Below, piece by piece: positions 49,855-57,344 of a DNA stretch of 64,000 nt; position 1 is the first letter of the stretch, and every line of letters begins with the position of its first letter. Source of the stretch: Myxococcales bacterium (GTDB lineage Bacteria > Myxococcota > Myxococcia > Myxococcales > Myxococcaceae); NCBI GenBank assembly GCA_016191815.1, contig JACPVI010000062.1, forward strand, positions 1 through 64,000, read 5' to 3'. Both the position numbers and the translations under genes were made by a program. The notes below the pieces were generated by a model that saw nothing but the letters and a program-made list of their open reading frames with translations, was not told the DNA's origin and did no database searches.

Positions 49855-51639
49855 CTACTCGATGGACTTGAGGTACAGCTCCTTCACCAGCGCCGGGTCC
49901 ACGAAGGGGTTCCGCTCGTTGTACCCGGTGAAGGTCGCCTCCCGCGCCGGGCCCCAGAGGAAGTCCGGGTTCGACGAGTAGGGCGCCCAGCCGCTGTTCA
50001 CCACCTTGCCGTTCTTCTCCTCCAGCCAGTACTGGTAGTTCACCGTCGAGCCGCCGCCGCCCAGCTCCACCTCCCGGTCCACGTAGGTGATCTTCCCGTC
50101 GCCCGCCGGGCCGTTGAACCCCACCAGCTTGCCCGAGGCCCAGTCAGGCTTGGTGGTGGCCTCCTTGTCCTCCACCTTCCAGAAGTTGTAGTTCCACACG
50201 TGGTCGCCGGAGTCCTTGTCCATCACCGCCGGCATCCCCGTCTTCAGCCATTCGCGGATGGTGGTGTGGAACAAGGCCGGGTCGTCCTTGCGGTCCTCGC
50301 GCCGCAAGACCGCGATGTCCTCGGCCTTGAGGGTCTTCACCTCTCCGCTGTTGGTCCGGATCTTTACCTCTGGGGGGAAGTTCTTCGTCAGCTCGACCCA
50401 GTCCTCGCCGGCGCGGCGCATCCCCTCCTGGTACATCTCCACTTGCGTCTCCAGCTTGCCGGTGACCGAGCTGCCGTTCTTGAGCCGGATGGTGTCCGGC
50501 CGCGCGTCGTAGCGGTTGCCGGCCCACTTGCTCTGCGGGCTCTGGCTGTCGGCGATCACCGTGAGCAGGCCCTTGATGTCCTGGGCGGTGAAGGTGACCC
50601 CGTTCAGGGTGACGTCCTTCTTCGGCTCCTTGAACAGGTTGCCCGCCAGCGCCACCTTGTCGCAGGAGCCCCACCAGCCCACCGACATGGTGCCGTCTTT
50701 CTTCCCGTCGGTGCCGAACTGCCCGTAGCCGTCGAGGAAGTCCCACTCCACGTTGGCGTCGATCTTCCCGTTCTTGTTGAAGTCCACCCCGGTGGTCCGC
50801 TCGGCGTCCTTCTCCGAGAGCATCGAGTCGGGGATGTATTGCCCGCTCTCCTTGTTCACCAGCCAGTTCAACGAGGGCGTGCGCTCGAACTTGAGCGCCC
50901 CCTCCTCCTTGCCCTTCGCCTTGAGCAGCTTGTCGAACTTGTCCAGCGCCCCGTCCTTCGCCCAGAGGTTGGAGGAGGGGGAGCCGTTCGGGTCGTTCAT
51001 GCTCCCGGCCATCGGCCAGTAGGTGGTGGTCCACGGCTTGTGGTTTGCCCGCACCGTGTACGCATCGGGGCTGTCGCCGAGCATCAGCTCCACCCCCGCC
51101 GCCACCCCGTCCTTGTCGTTGTCCGCGTTCACCATCGAGCCGAAGTTGAGCGAGCGGAGCGTCTCGCCGAACTCCTTCGCCGCCTTGGCCCGATCGCCCT
51201 CGTCCATCCCGGAGGTGAGCGTCTGGAAACGCGAGGCGTAGGCCTGGAAGAACTCGAAGGTGCGGTTGGCCTTGTCGTTCTCCGAGAGGGAAGCGTGCCC
51301 GACCAGCTCCGCCTGCACCGCCTGGTAGTCGGCCTTGAACCGGTTCGGGAGCGTCTTGGGTTCGGTCACCTCCGAGAGGCTGGGGGTCAGCTCGCGGACC
51401 GGCTTCGGCGTCCCGGTGGGAGGAGGAGGCGGGGCGCTCCCGAGGAAGGCCTCCAGGGTCTGCCGGCCCTTCACGGTGAACTTGTCGGCGAAATCCGGCG
51501 AGGTGAGCAAAGACCTCAGCTCGGCCTTCTCGGCGTCGGTGACTCCGTCCACCTTCGCCTTCTCGATGAGGGTCCGGGCGTCCCGTACGCCGATGCCGCC
51601 CCGAAGCAATGTCCTCGCAAGATCGCTGATCTGACCCAT
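49855..51639 (-). CDS. transglutaminase-elicitor-like protein, leaderless
   Basis: 594 residues from the ATG at 51639 (GGGAG 8 bases upstream). An N-terminal helical domain (residues ~1-70, KVDGVTDAEKAELRSLL) and a PPPP linker precede the enzyme part. WWGSCDKVALAGN puts the catalytic Cys at 326 and SGDHVWNYNFWK the His at 480; this Cys/His arrangement matches the GP42-type transglutaminase elicitors of oomycetes and their bacterial relatives. EF-hand-like loops DADN-type NADNDKDGVAAG and DFNKNGKIDAN suggest calcium binding. No signal peptide is present. Confidence 0.8.
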   Translation of the reverse strand: MGQISDLARTLLRGGIGVRDARTLIEKAKVDGVTDAEKAELRSLLTSPDFADKFTVKGRQTLEAFLGSAPPPPPTGTPKPVRELTPSLSEVTEPKTLPNRFKADYQAVQAELVGHASLSENDKANRTFEFFQAYASRFQTLTSGMDEGDRAKAAKEFGETLRSLNFGSMVNADNDKDGVAAGVELMLGDSPDAYTVRANHKPWTTTYWPMAGSMNDPNGSPSSNLWAKDGALDKFDKLLKAKGKEEGALKFERTPSLNWLVNKESGQYIPDSMLSEKDAERTTGVDFNKNGKIDANVEWDFLDGYGQFGTDGKKDGTMSVGWWGSCDKVALAGNLFKEPKKDVTLNGVTFTAQDIKGLLTVIADSQSPQSKWAGNRYDARPDTIRLKNGSSVTGKLETQVEMYQEGMRRAGEDWVELTKNFPPEVKIRTNSGEVKTLKAEDIAVLRREDRKDDPALFHTTIREWLKTGMPAVMDKDSGDHVWNYNFWKVEDKEATTKPDWASGKLVGFNGPAGDGKITYVDREVELGGGGSTVNYQYWLEEKNGKVVNSGWAPYSSNPDFLWGPAREATFTGYNERNPFVDPALVKELYLKSIE

Positions 51640-51657
51640 GGCGCTACTCCCGAGAAA

Positions 51658-51677
51658 GAGGGGCGACGCCGCCCCTC
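51658..51677 (-). promoter_or_regulatory. perfect hairpin in the 5' leader of the transglutaminase-like gene
   Basis: Arms GAGGGGCG (51658-51665) and CGCCCCTC (51670-51677) with a 4-base loop end 18 bases before the ATG, close enough to affect ribosome access. Confidence 0.45.
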
Positions 51678-51796
51678 GTTGAAACAGGCCCCCCTCGGGC
51701 CCGAACCGGCTTCGAAGCCTAGCCCAAGTGGGCCCCTCCATGCATCGAGCCCCCCGCCCTGCGGCGAATGGTGTTATCTAGGGCCCGGTCCTCCAG

Positions 51797-52276
51797 ATGA
51801 ACTCGCTGCGCTTCACCGTCCATCGGCGCCCGGACGGCGCGAACGCCGTCGCCCTCTCCGGGGCGATCGACGAGCGAGCCGACCTGGACGCGGTGGTCGC
51901 CGCCATCGGCGACACGCTGGAGGCAGTGTTGAACCTCGAAGGCATCGACCGCATCAACTCCGTCGGCGTGCTGCGTTGGGTCCGTTTCGTGCGGGCCCTC
52001 TCCACCCGCCACAAGGTGGTGCTGGAGATGCTCTCCTACCCGCTGGTGGCCCAGTCCCAGACGGTGGCCGGTTTCTTCGGGAAGGCCCAAGTCCTCTCCT
52101 GCCTGGCGCCCTACTTCTGCTCGAGCTGCCAGCAGGGCCGGATGGCGCTCGTCTCCTCCTCCGAGGTCTGCCGGGGTGGTCCCCCCCCGGCCCGGAGCTG
52201 CGAGGTGTGCGGCACCCAGATGAACTTCGACGAGGAGGACGAATACCTCTCCGTCCTCCGCTCGAGCGCGAGCTGA
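51797..52276 (+). CDS. STAS-domain protein with C-terminal zinc-finger tail
   Basis: 159 residues. The STAS fold is visible (AVALSGAIDERADLDAVVAA, then LNLEGIDRINSVGVLRWVRF), with Ser at the usual phospho-switch position in NSVGVLRW. The last ~55 residues add two Cys pairs (CSSCQ and CEVCG), a zinc-ribbon not typical of SpoIIAA-like antagonists. It precedes the ATPase-containing GGDEF protein by 2 bases; the pair would form an antagonist/kinase couple. Confidence 0.85.
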   Translation: MNSLRFTVHRRPDGANAVALSGAIDERADLDAVVAAIGDTLEAVLNLEGIDRINSVGVLRWVRFVRALSTRHKVVLEMLSYPLVAQSQTVAGFFGKAQVLSCLAPYFCSSCQQGRMALVSSSEVCRGGPPPARSCEVCGTQMNFDEEDEYLSVLRSSAS

Positions 52277-52278
52277 CG

Positions 52279-54984
52279 ATGTCTCTCGATCGCTCTCGGC
52301 TCAAGGACGTCGCCGTCCTGGACGTGGCCGGCTCCGTGGGCCGGCGGCTCGAGGAGAGCGTCAGGGCGACCGGCTTCTCCCCGCGGCCCTACCCGGGGCT
52401 GGATCCCCTCGGCGCGGCGCTCCAGTCTGGCGAGGCCTACCTCGCCGTCCTCGCCTACGAGGCCCTGAGCCCAGTGCCGGAGAAGGCCCTCCGCGCCCTT
52501 CGCCAGCGCGCCCCCGAGTCTCGGCTGTTGGTGGCCTTCCCCGATGGGGACCTGCGCCTTCGCCCAGTCGAGCCTTTGAGCCCTGGGCTGTTCGATGCGC
52601 TTTTGCCCAGGTCCACCCCTCCGAAGAAGCTGGGCGCGGTGCTCAAGCAAGCCTTCGCGGACCTTCTCATCGAGGCCCGGACGAGGGAGCTGGAGGGCCA
52701 AGACCCCGCCTCGGCGGAACGTCAGGCGCGAGCCCGCGCCCTCAGACAGCTCGGGGCCGCGCTCTTGGGCCAGCGCTCGGTCGACGGCGTCTTTCGCGAG
52801 CTGTGCGCCCACCTGCCTGGCCTCTCGGACGTGCAGGTGATCGGGCTGCTCGGCTTTGACAAGGGCCGCCCTCGCTTCGACAGCTTCCAGGTGCGCCCCG
52901 CCCAGCCCGAGGCCATCTGGGACCTGGCGGACGAGGTGACCATCACCGCCGCGCCGCACGCCTCGATGCCGCTGGGCCCGGAGGACCTGCTCGCCGAGCC
53001 CCGTTCGGGGGACCTGCGCGTCCCTCGGGAGCGCCTGTGGTCCTATCCGCTGGTCAGCGGAGGCGAGCTGCAGGGCTGCCTGGGGCTTTTGCTCGGCGGC
53101 CCACTCGGGGCGGAGGCGCGTTCGGAGCTGCCGTTGATTGGCCAGCTGGCCGCCTCGGCCATCCGGGCGGCGCGCCTCGCCTCCGAGCCGGACTTCGGGC
53201 CGCCGCTCGACGAGCTGACCGGGGTGTACGACCGGCACTTCCTCGGGCGGGCGCTGGAGGCGGAGTGGAGGCGTTCGCGCCGCTACAAGTCCCAGTTCTC
53301 GGTCGTCCTCTTGGACCTCGACTCGTTCGACCGGCTCAACGAGGCCCACGGGCACCTCGCCGGGGACGAGCTGCTCCGCGGGCTGGCCAGGGTGCTGCGG
53401 GAGTCGCTGCGCGACACCGACCTCGTCATCCGCTACGGGGGCGAGGAATTCCTCCTGCTCCTCCCGGAGACCGGTCCGAAAGAGGCCGAGGTGGTGCTCG
53501 AGCGCACCAGGCTGCTCCTCGAGCGGCAGCCGCTGCGCGCCCACGACACGCCGGTGCGCCTCTCTTTCAGCGCCGGGGTGGCTTCCTACCCCTCGGTGCC
53601 CGCGGAGGTGCCGGAAAAGCTCTTGCGCGCCGCGGAGGAGGCGCTCCGCGAGGCGAAGCGGGAGGGCGGAGGCCGATTCCGTCTCGCCTCCGAATCGAGC
53701 GCCGCGATTTCCTCCCGGCCCACCGGCCGGGCCAACAAGCGGCGCTTCCAGCGCACCGCCTCGGAGGTGAAGGTCGGCTTCCTCGAGCTGGCCGAGTTCG
53801 ACCCGAGGGCGGTGTCGATGGAGACCACCGACGTCTCGGCGGGAGGCGCCGCCATCCGTGGCCCGAGCGAGCACCTGAGGCGCAACGCCTACGCGCTGGT
53901 GTTCCTGGGCAACGACCAGCGGCCGGTCCTCTCGCGAGTGGTGTGGACCAGAGACTCCGAGAACGGCTTGCGCACCGCCGGCCTGGAGTTCGTCCGCGGC
54001 ACCGAGCTGCCCAGGGGCCCCTTCGCCCCAATGGGCAGAGCCAAGGCGCTGCTGCTCCTGGAGAGCACCGCCGTGCGGAGGGTGGTGGAACGGGTGGCCG
54101 CGGCCGCCCGCTGCGAGCCCAAGAGCATCGCCGCCACCCCGGAGGCCTTGGAGCGCGAGCGGCTGGAGGACTACGCGCTCGTGGTGGTGGGGGAGAGCGC
54201 CCTCAAAGGCGAGCTGGGGCAGAAGCTGGCCGAGCGGAGGTTGCGCCCCGGGCAGCCCTGGCGCCTGGTGGTGATCGGTGAGGCCGAGGACCGGCGGCGG
54301 GCCCTGGAGACCATCCACTCCCACCGCCTCACCCAGCTGCTCTCTCCCGAGTGTTCTCCCGAGGCGCTCTTCTCCACCTTGGCCAAGCTGGTGCTGGACG
54401 ACTTTTTCGGGGTGCGAAAATACCTGATGTCGGGCGCCTCCACCCGGTGGTGGACGGTGGCTGACGCCGAGCAGAAGGCGCAGGTCCTGGAGGGGATCGA
54501 GGAAGTAGCGCGCTCGGTCCAGTGCCACCCGCGGCTGGTGGACCTCCTGGTGGCCGCGGTGGACGAGATGCTGGTGAACGCGCTCTCCTCCCCGCGTTCC
54601 GGGCCGGAGGAGCCGCTGGACCCGGTGGTGGTGGAGTGCGGCTCGGACGGGCGGCTGTTGGCGGTAGCGGTGCGCGACGAGCACGGCCGCTTCCGCGCCG
54701 AGGAGATGTTTAGGGGAATCGGCGAGGCCTTGGAGTTGGAGGCGAAGGGCCTTCCGCCGGAGTCCTCCAAGGCCAACCTGGGCTTCCGCATCATGCTGAG
54801 CAACCTGAGCCACCTGGTAGTGAACGTCGACCCCGGCCGGTGCACTGAGATCATCGGGATCATCGACCTCAACCTGACGCTGAGGGCGCTCAGGGCGACT
54901 GCCCCCTCGGTGGGTCTGTTCACCCGCGAGCAGGAGCTGCCGCCCTTGCCGAAGGCCGCGCCGCGAAAGGATGGGGAAGGGTAG
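52279..54984 (+). CDS. REC-GAF-GGDEF-PilZ-REC-like-HATPase signalling protein
   Basis: 901 residues. In order: a receiver-like domain (1-125) without clear acidic pocket; GAF-like (150-310); GGDEF with intact GGEEF at 387-391 and the inhibitory RxxD (RDTD, 378-381); PilZ (488-590, KRRFQRTASEVKV and DVSAGGAAIRG); a second receiver-like domain; and a C-terminal RsbW/SpoIIAB-type ATPase (N-box DEMLVNAL near 762, VRDEHG near 799, NLGFRIML near 832). It should make c-di-GMP, sense it, and phosphorylate a STAS partner, the adjacent Zn-STAS protein. Domains are read from motifs; the coupling is inferred. Confidence 0.88.
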   Translation: MSLDRSRLKDVAVLDVAGSVGRRLEESVRATGFSPRPYPGLDPLGAALQSGEAYLAVLAYEALSPVPEKALRALRQRAPESRLLVAFPDGDLRLRPVEPLSPGLFDALLPRSTPPKKLGAVLKQAFADLLIEARTRELEGQDPASAERQARARALRQLGAALLGQRSVDGVFRELCAHLPGLSDVQVIGLLGFDKGRPRFDSFQVRPAQPEAIWDLADEVTITAAPHASMPLGPEDLLAEPRSGDLRVPRERLWSYPLVSGGELQGCLGLLLGGPLGAEARSELPLIGQLAASAIRAARLASEPDFGPPLDELTGVYDRHFLGRALEAEWRRSRRYKSQFSVVLLDLDSFDRLNEAHGHLAGDELLRGLARVLRESLRDTDLVIRYGGEEFLLLLPETGPKEAEVVLERTRLLLERQPLRAHDTPVRLSFSAGVASYPSVPAEVPEKLLRAAEEALREAKREGGGRFRLASESSAAISSRPTGRANKRRFQRTASEVKVGFLELAEFDPRAVSMETTDVSAGGAAIRGPSEHLRRNAYALVFLGNDQRPVLSRVVWTRDSENGLRTAGLEFVRGTELPRGPFAPMGRAKALLLLESTAVRRVVERVAAAARCEPKSIAATPEALERERLEDYALVVVGESALKGELGQKLAERRLRPGQPWRLVVIGEAEDRRRALETIHSHRLTQLLSPECSPEALFSTLAKLVLDDFFGVRKYLMSGASTRWWTVADAEQKAQVLEGIEEVARSVQCHPRLVDLLVAAVDEMLVNALSSPRSGPEEPLDPVVVECGSDGRLLAVAVRDEHGRFRAEEMFRGIGEALELEAKGLPPESSKANLGFRIMLSNLSHLVVNVDPGRCTEIIGIIDLNLTLRALRATAPSVGLFTREQELPPLPKAAPRKDGEG

Positions 54985-55012
54985 CGGCCGGCCGCGCCGC
55001 GAAGCCGCGAGG

Positions 55013-56071
55013 CTACCCGTGGAGGAAGTAGTCCACCAGGGGCACCCCGAAGGCGTCCTGGACGGTGAGCTTGTTCCCCCGCTTGAGCGCCGCCGCCGAG
55101 AGGAGGGGCCTCCCGCTCGGATCCAGGTCCTTGGGCCGGGCCACCGCGATGAGGGCGATCTTCACGTCCTTCGGCATCACCAGCACCGGCATCCCTGCCC
55201 CGGCCGCCTCCACCGCCCGCTGCACCGGCACCCGGTGCCAGCCCAGCCCCGGCCCCTCCTGCCGGAGCCAGTTGCAGGTCTGCGGCGAGCCCAGCTCCCG
55301 CCCGCCGTAGAAGTGCGGCACCTCGACGTTCAACGCCCTGGTCACGTCCCACACGAAGATGTGGCCCCGGGGCTTCCCCGGCGCGTCCGGGTCGTAACGG
55401 GGGTTCTTCCCCACCGCGAACTGATCGATCACCAGCTGGTAGATTTTCTGCGATCTCCGCCCCTCGCGGCTCTGCAGGGGCGCCACGATGGCGATCATCT
55501 CCCGCGAGGTGACGCCCTTGGCCGGAGTCTCCCCGTCGAAGACCTGGTCGACGGCGGTGGCCTCTTCTTCCTCGTCGTCCGCCAGGGTCCAGCGCCGCTG
55601 CTTGCCGGTGAGCACGTCGAACTGCGAGCGCTCGTCGTCCCCGAAGTCCGAGGTGAGGATCTGCTTGCGCGCCTCTTCGGCCGAGCCAACCCCCGAGAGC
55701 TTCGCCGGCAAAAAGGACGACAGCCCGCCCGGCGGGGTGTGCCCGGGCGTGCTCTTCGCTGGGCCCGAGCTGGTCTTGAGCGGCTTCGCCCCGGAGGCGG
55801 TGGTCTCGTCGAAGTCCGAGGCCCCTTGCTGGGGGTAGGAGCCCGACTTGGTCGGCTTGCCCTGCGCCAGAGGCCGCAGGTTCGGGCTGGAGCCCTCGGA
55901 GGTCTTCCCCGAGAGCGGGTTCAGCGCCGGACGCGAGACCGGGCGAGGCGCTGGCGGCTTCGTCGCGCCGGGAGAGGTGGGCGTCCTTTGCGGAGCCGGA
56001 GCACCGGGAGGCTTCCGTCCATCCCCGGAGCCGGAGCCGGAACCACCTCCCTGGCTCGGGTGCCGGGGCAT
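55013..56071 (-). CDS. Pro-rich protein with degenerate amidase/CHAP-like C-terminal domain
   Basis: 352 residues. The first ~180 are Pro/Ser/Gly-rich and disordered, with an acidic patch (LADDEEEEATAVDQ). The C-terminal ~150 residues (YQLVIDQFAVGKNPRYDP, then FVWDVTRALNVEVPHFYGG and GLGWHRVPV) follow the pattern of NlpC/P60-CHAP amidases of the 'CNIFVWDVTRAL' type, but the Cys position reads RGHIFVWD and no GHxAVV His is seen. It is therefore probably a binding or scaffold pseudo-enzyme. It lies downstream of the YD/TPR gene on the same strand. Confidence 0.65.
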   Translation of the reverse strand: MPRHPSQGGGSGSGSGDGRKPPGAPAPQRTPTSPGATKPPAPRPVSRPALNPLSGKTSEGSSPNLRPLAQGKPTKSGSYPQQGASDFDETTASGAKPLKTSSGPAKSTPGHTPPGGLSSFLPAKLSGVGSAEEARKQILTSDFGDDERSQFDVLTGKQRRWTLADDEEEEATAVDQVFDGETPAKGVTSREMIAIVAPLQSREGRRSQKIYQLVIDQFAVGKNPRYDPDAPGKPRGHIFVWDVTRALNVEVPHFYGGRELGSPQTCNWLRQEGPGLGWHRVPVQRAVEAAGAGMPVLVMPKDVKIALIAVARPKDLDPSGRPLLSAAALKRGNKLTVQDAFGVPLVDYFLHG

Positions 56072-56097
56072 GTCTGGGAGCCTATCCCCTTTCGCCG

Positions 56098-57333
56098 CTA
56101 CTTCCTCGCCGCGGCCTGGCTGATCGCGGTGACGACCGCCCTCGCCCGGCGCACCACGGGGTCGTCCATCGAAGGGGCCTGGGTGAAGACCTCTTTGTAC
56201 AGCTCGAGGGCGCGGTCGATGTTGCCGAGCTGCAGGTGCACCTCCGCCTTCCCCACCAGGCTGGGCACGTGCCCCGGGGAGCGCGCCAGCGCCCGGTCGT
56301 ACCAGCTCATCGCCACCTGCGGCTGCTCCAAAGACAGGGCCGCCGCCCCCGCGCCGGCCGGGTAGATGGGGTTCTTCGGCTCGAGCGAGGCCAGGGCCTC
56401 GTAGAGCGAGCGCGCCTCCTGGAAGCGCCCCTTTTCGAAGTAGCTGTACGCCACGGTGGCCAGCGCGTTGACCTGTTCGGAGCTGACGTTCGCCAGCTCC
56501 ATCAGCGGCTTGCCCTCCAGCGAGGCCGCCGGGGAGCGGCCCGCCTCCTGCGGCGGCGGAGCGAGCCAGGCCTTCTCCTTGCCTTCCTCGCCTTTCCCCT
56601 CGCGAGCGATCGCCGCGCCCTTGCCGTCCGTGTACTCGGTGGCCTTGCGCCTGCCCTGCTCGTCGTACTCGATGCGGGAGGCCATGGTGCGCTGGCCGGC
56701 CGCCTCGACGTTGATCTCGATCCGCCGGTCGTTCGCGTCGTACTTGTAGGCGAAGGCGTTCTTCGCCTTCCCGTCGGCGCCGTGCCACTCCCTCCGGACG
56801 ATGCGGCCCTTGTCGTCGTAGGAGACGGTGAGGAAGCCCACCAGGGTCGTCCCGTCCGGACCGAAGTGCTGGTCCTTGGTCACGTTCCCCTTCGAGTCGT
56901 ACTCGTAGGTGTGCCGCTCTTGCAGCCGCTTGCTGCGGTCGTAGATCTTCTCTTCCGAGAAGCGGCCCTGCTCGTCGCACTTCACCTCGATGCGGAAGCG
57001 CACCCGGCCGTTGGGGTCGGTCTCCTGGCGGGCGCACAGACAGCCCCGCTCGTCGTACTCGTAGCTGTTCCGCCCGGTCATCCCGGTGGTGGGGTCGTTG
57101 TAGTCGGAGTGCTGCAGCCGCTTCTTCGCGTCGAAGGCCGGCTTGCGGACCAGCGGATCCTTGTGGCCTTCGAAGAACTCCTTCACCCCGACCACCTGGT
57201 CTTTGTCCAGCTCCAGCTCGGTGTACTCCTCGGGCTGGAGCCCAGGGCCAATCGGGAAGGCTCCGACGATCTTCCCCTTCCCGGTGAGCTGCCAAGATTG
57301 GAAACGCTTCTTCGTCGTCGCTGCGCCGGCCAT
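56098..57333 (-). CDS. YD-repeat-like and TPR-containing protein
   Basis: 411 residues. Residues ~60-235 contain YD/RHS-like strands (NSYEYDERGCLCARQETD, HTYEYDSKGNVTKDQHF, VSYDDKGRIVRREWHG, YKYDANDRRIEINVE, IEYDEQGRRKATEYTDG), five units of ~22-30 residues. Residues ~290-400 form TPR helices (ATVAYSYFEKGRFQEARSLY and SWYDRALARSPGHVPSL). No signal peptide. It follows the radical SAM gene by 11 bases and is followed by the Pro-rich gene, so it may be a scaffold in that cluster. Confidence 0.78.
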   Translation of the reverse strand: MAGAATTKKRFQSWQLTGKGKIVGAFPIGPGLQPEEYTELELDKDQVVGVKEFFEGHKDPLVRKPAFDAKKRLQHSDYNDPTTGMTGRNSYEYDERGCLCARQETDPNGRVRFRIEVKCDEQGRFSEEKIYDRSKRLQERHTYEYDSKGNVTKDQHFGPDGTTLVGFLTVSYDDKGRIVRREWHGADGKAKNAFAYKYDANDRRIEINVEAAGQRTMASRIEYDEQGRRKATEYTDGKGAAIAREGKGEEGKEKAWLAPPPQEAGRSPAASLEGKPLMELANVSSEQVNALATVAYSYFEKGRFQEARSLYEALASLEPKNPIYPAGAGAAALSLEQPQVAMSWYDRALARSPGHVPSLVGKAEVHLQLGNIDRALELYKEVFTQAPSMDDPVVRRARAVVTAISQAAARK

Positions 57334-57344
57334 GCGGCCTCCCG

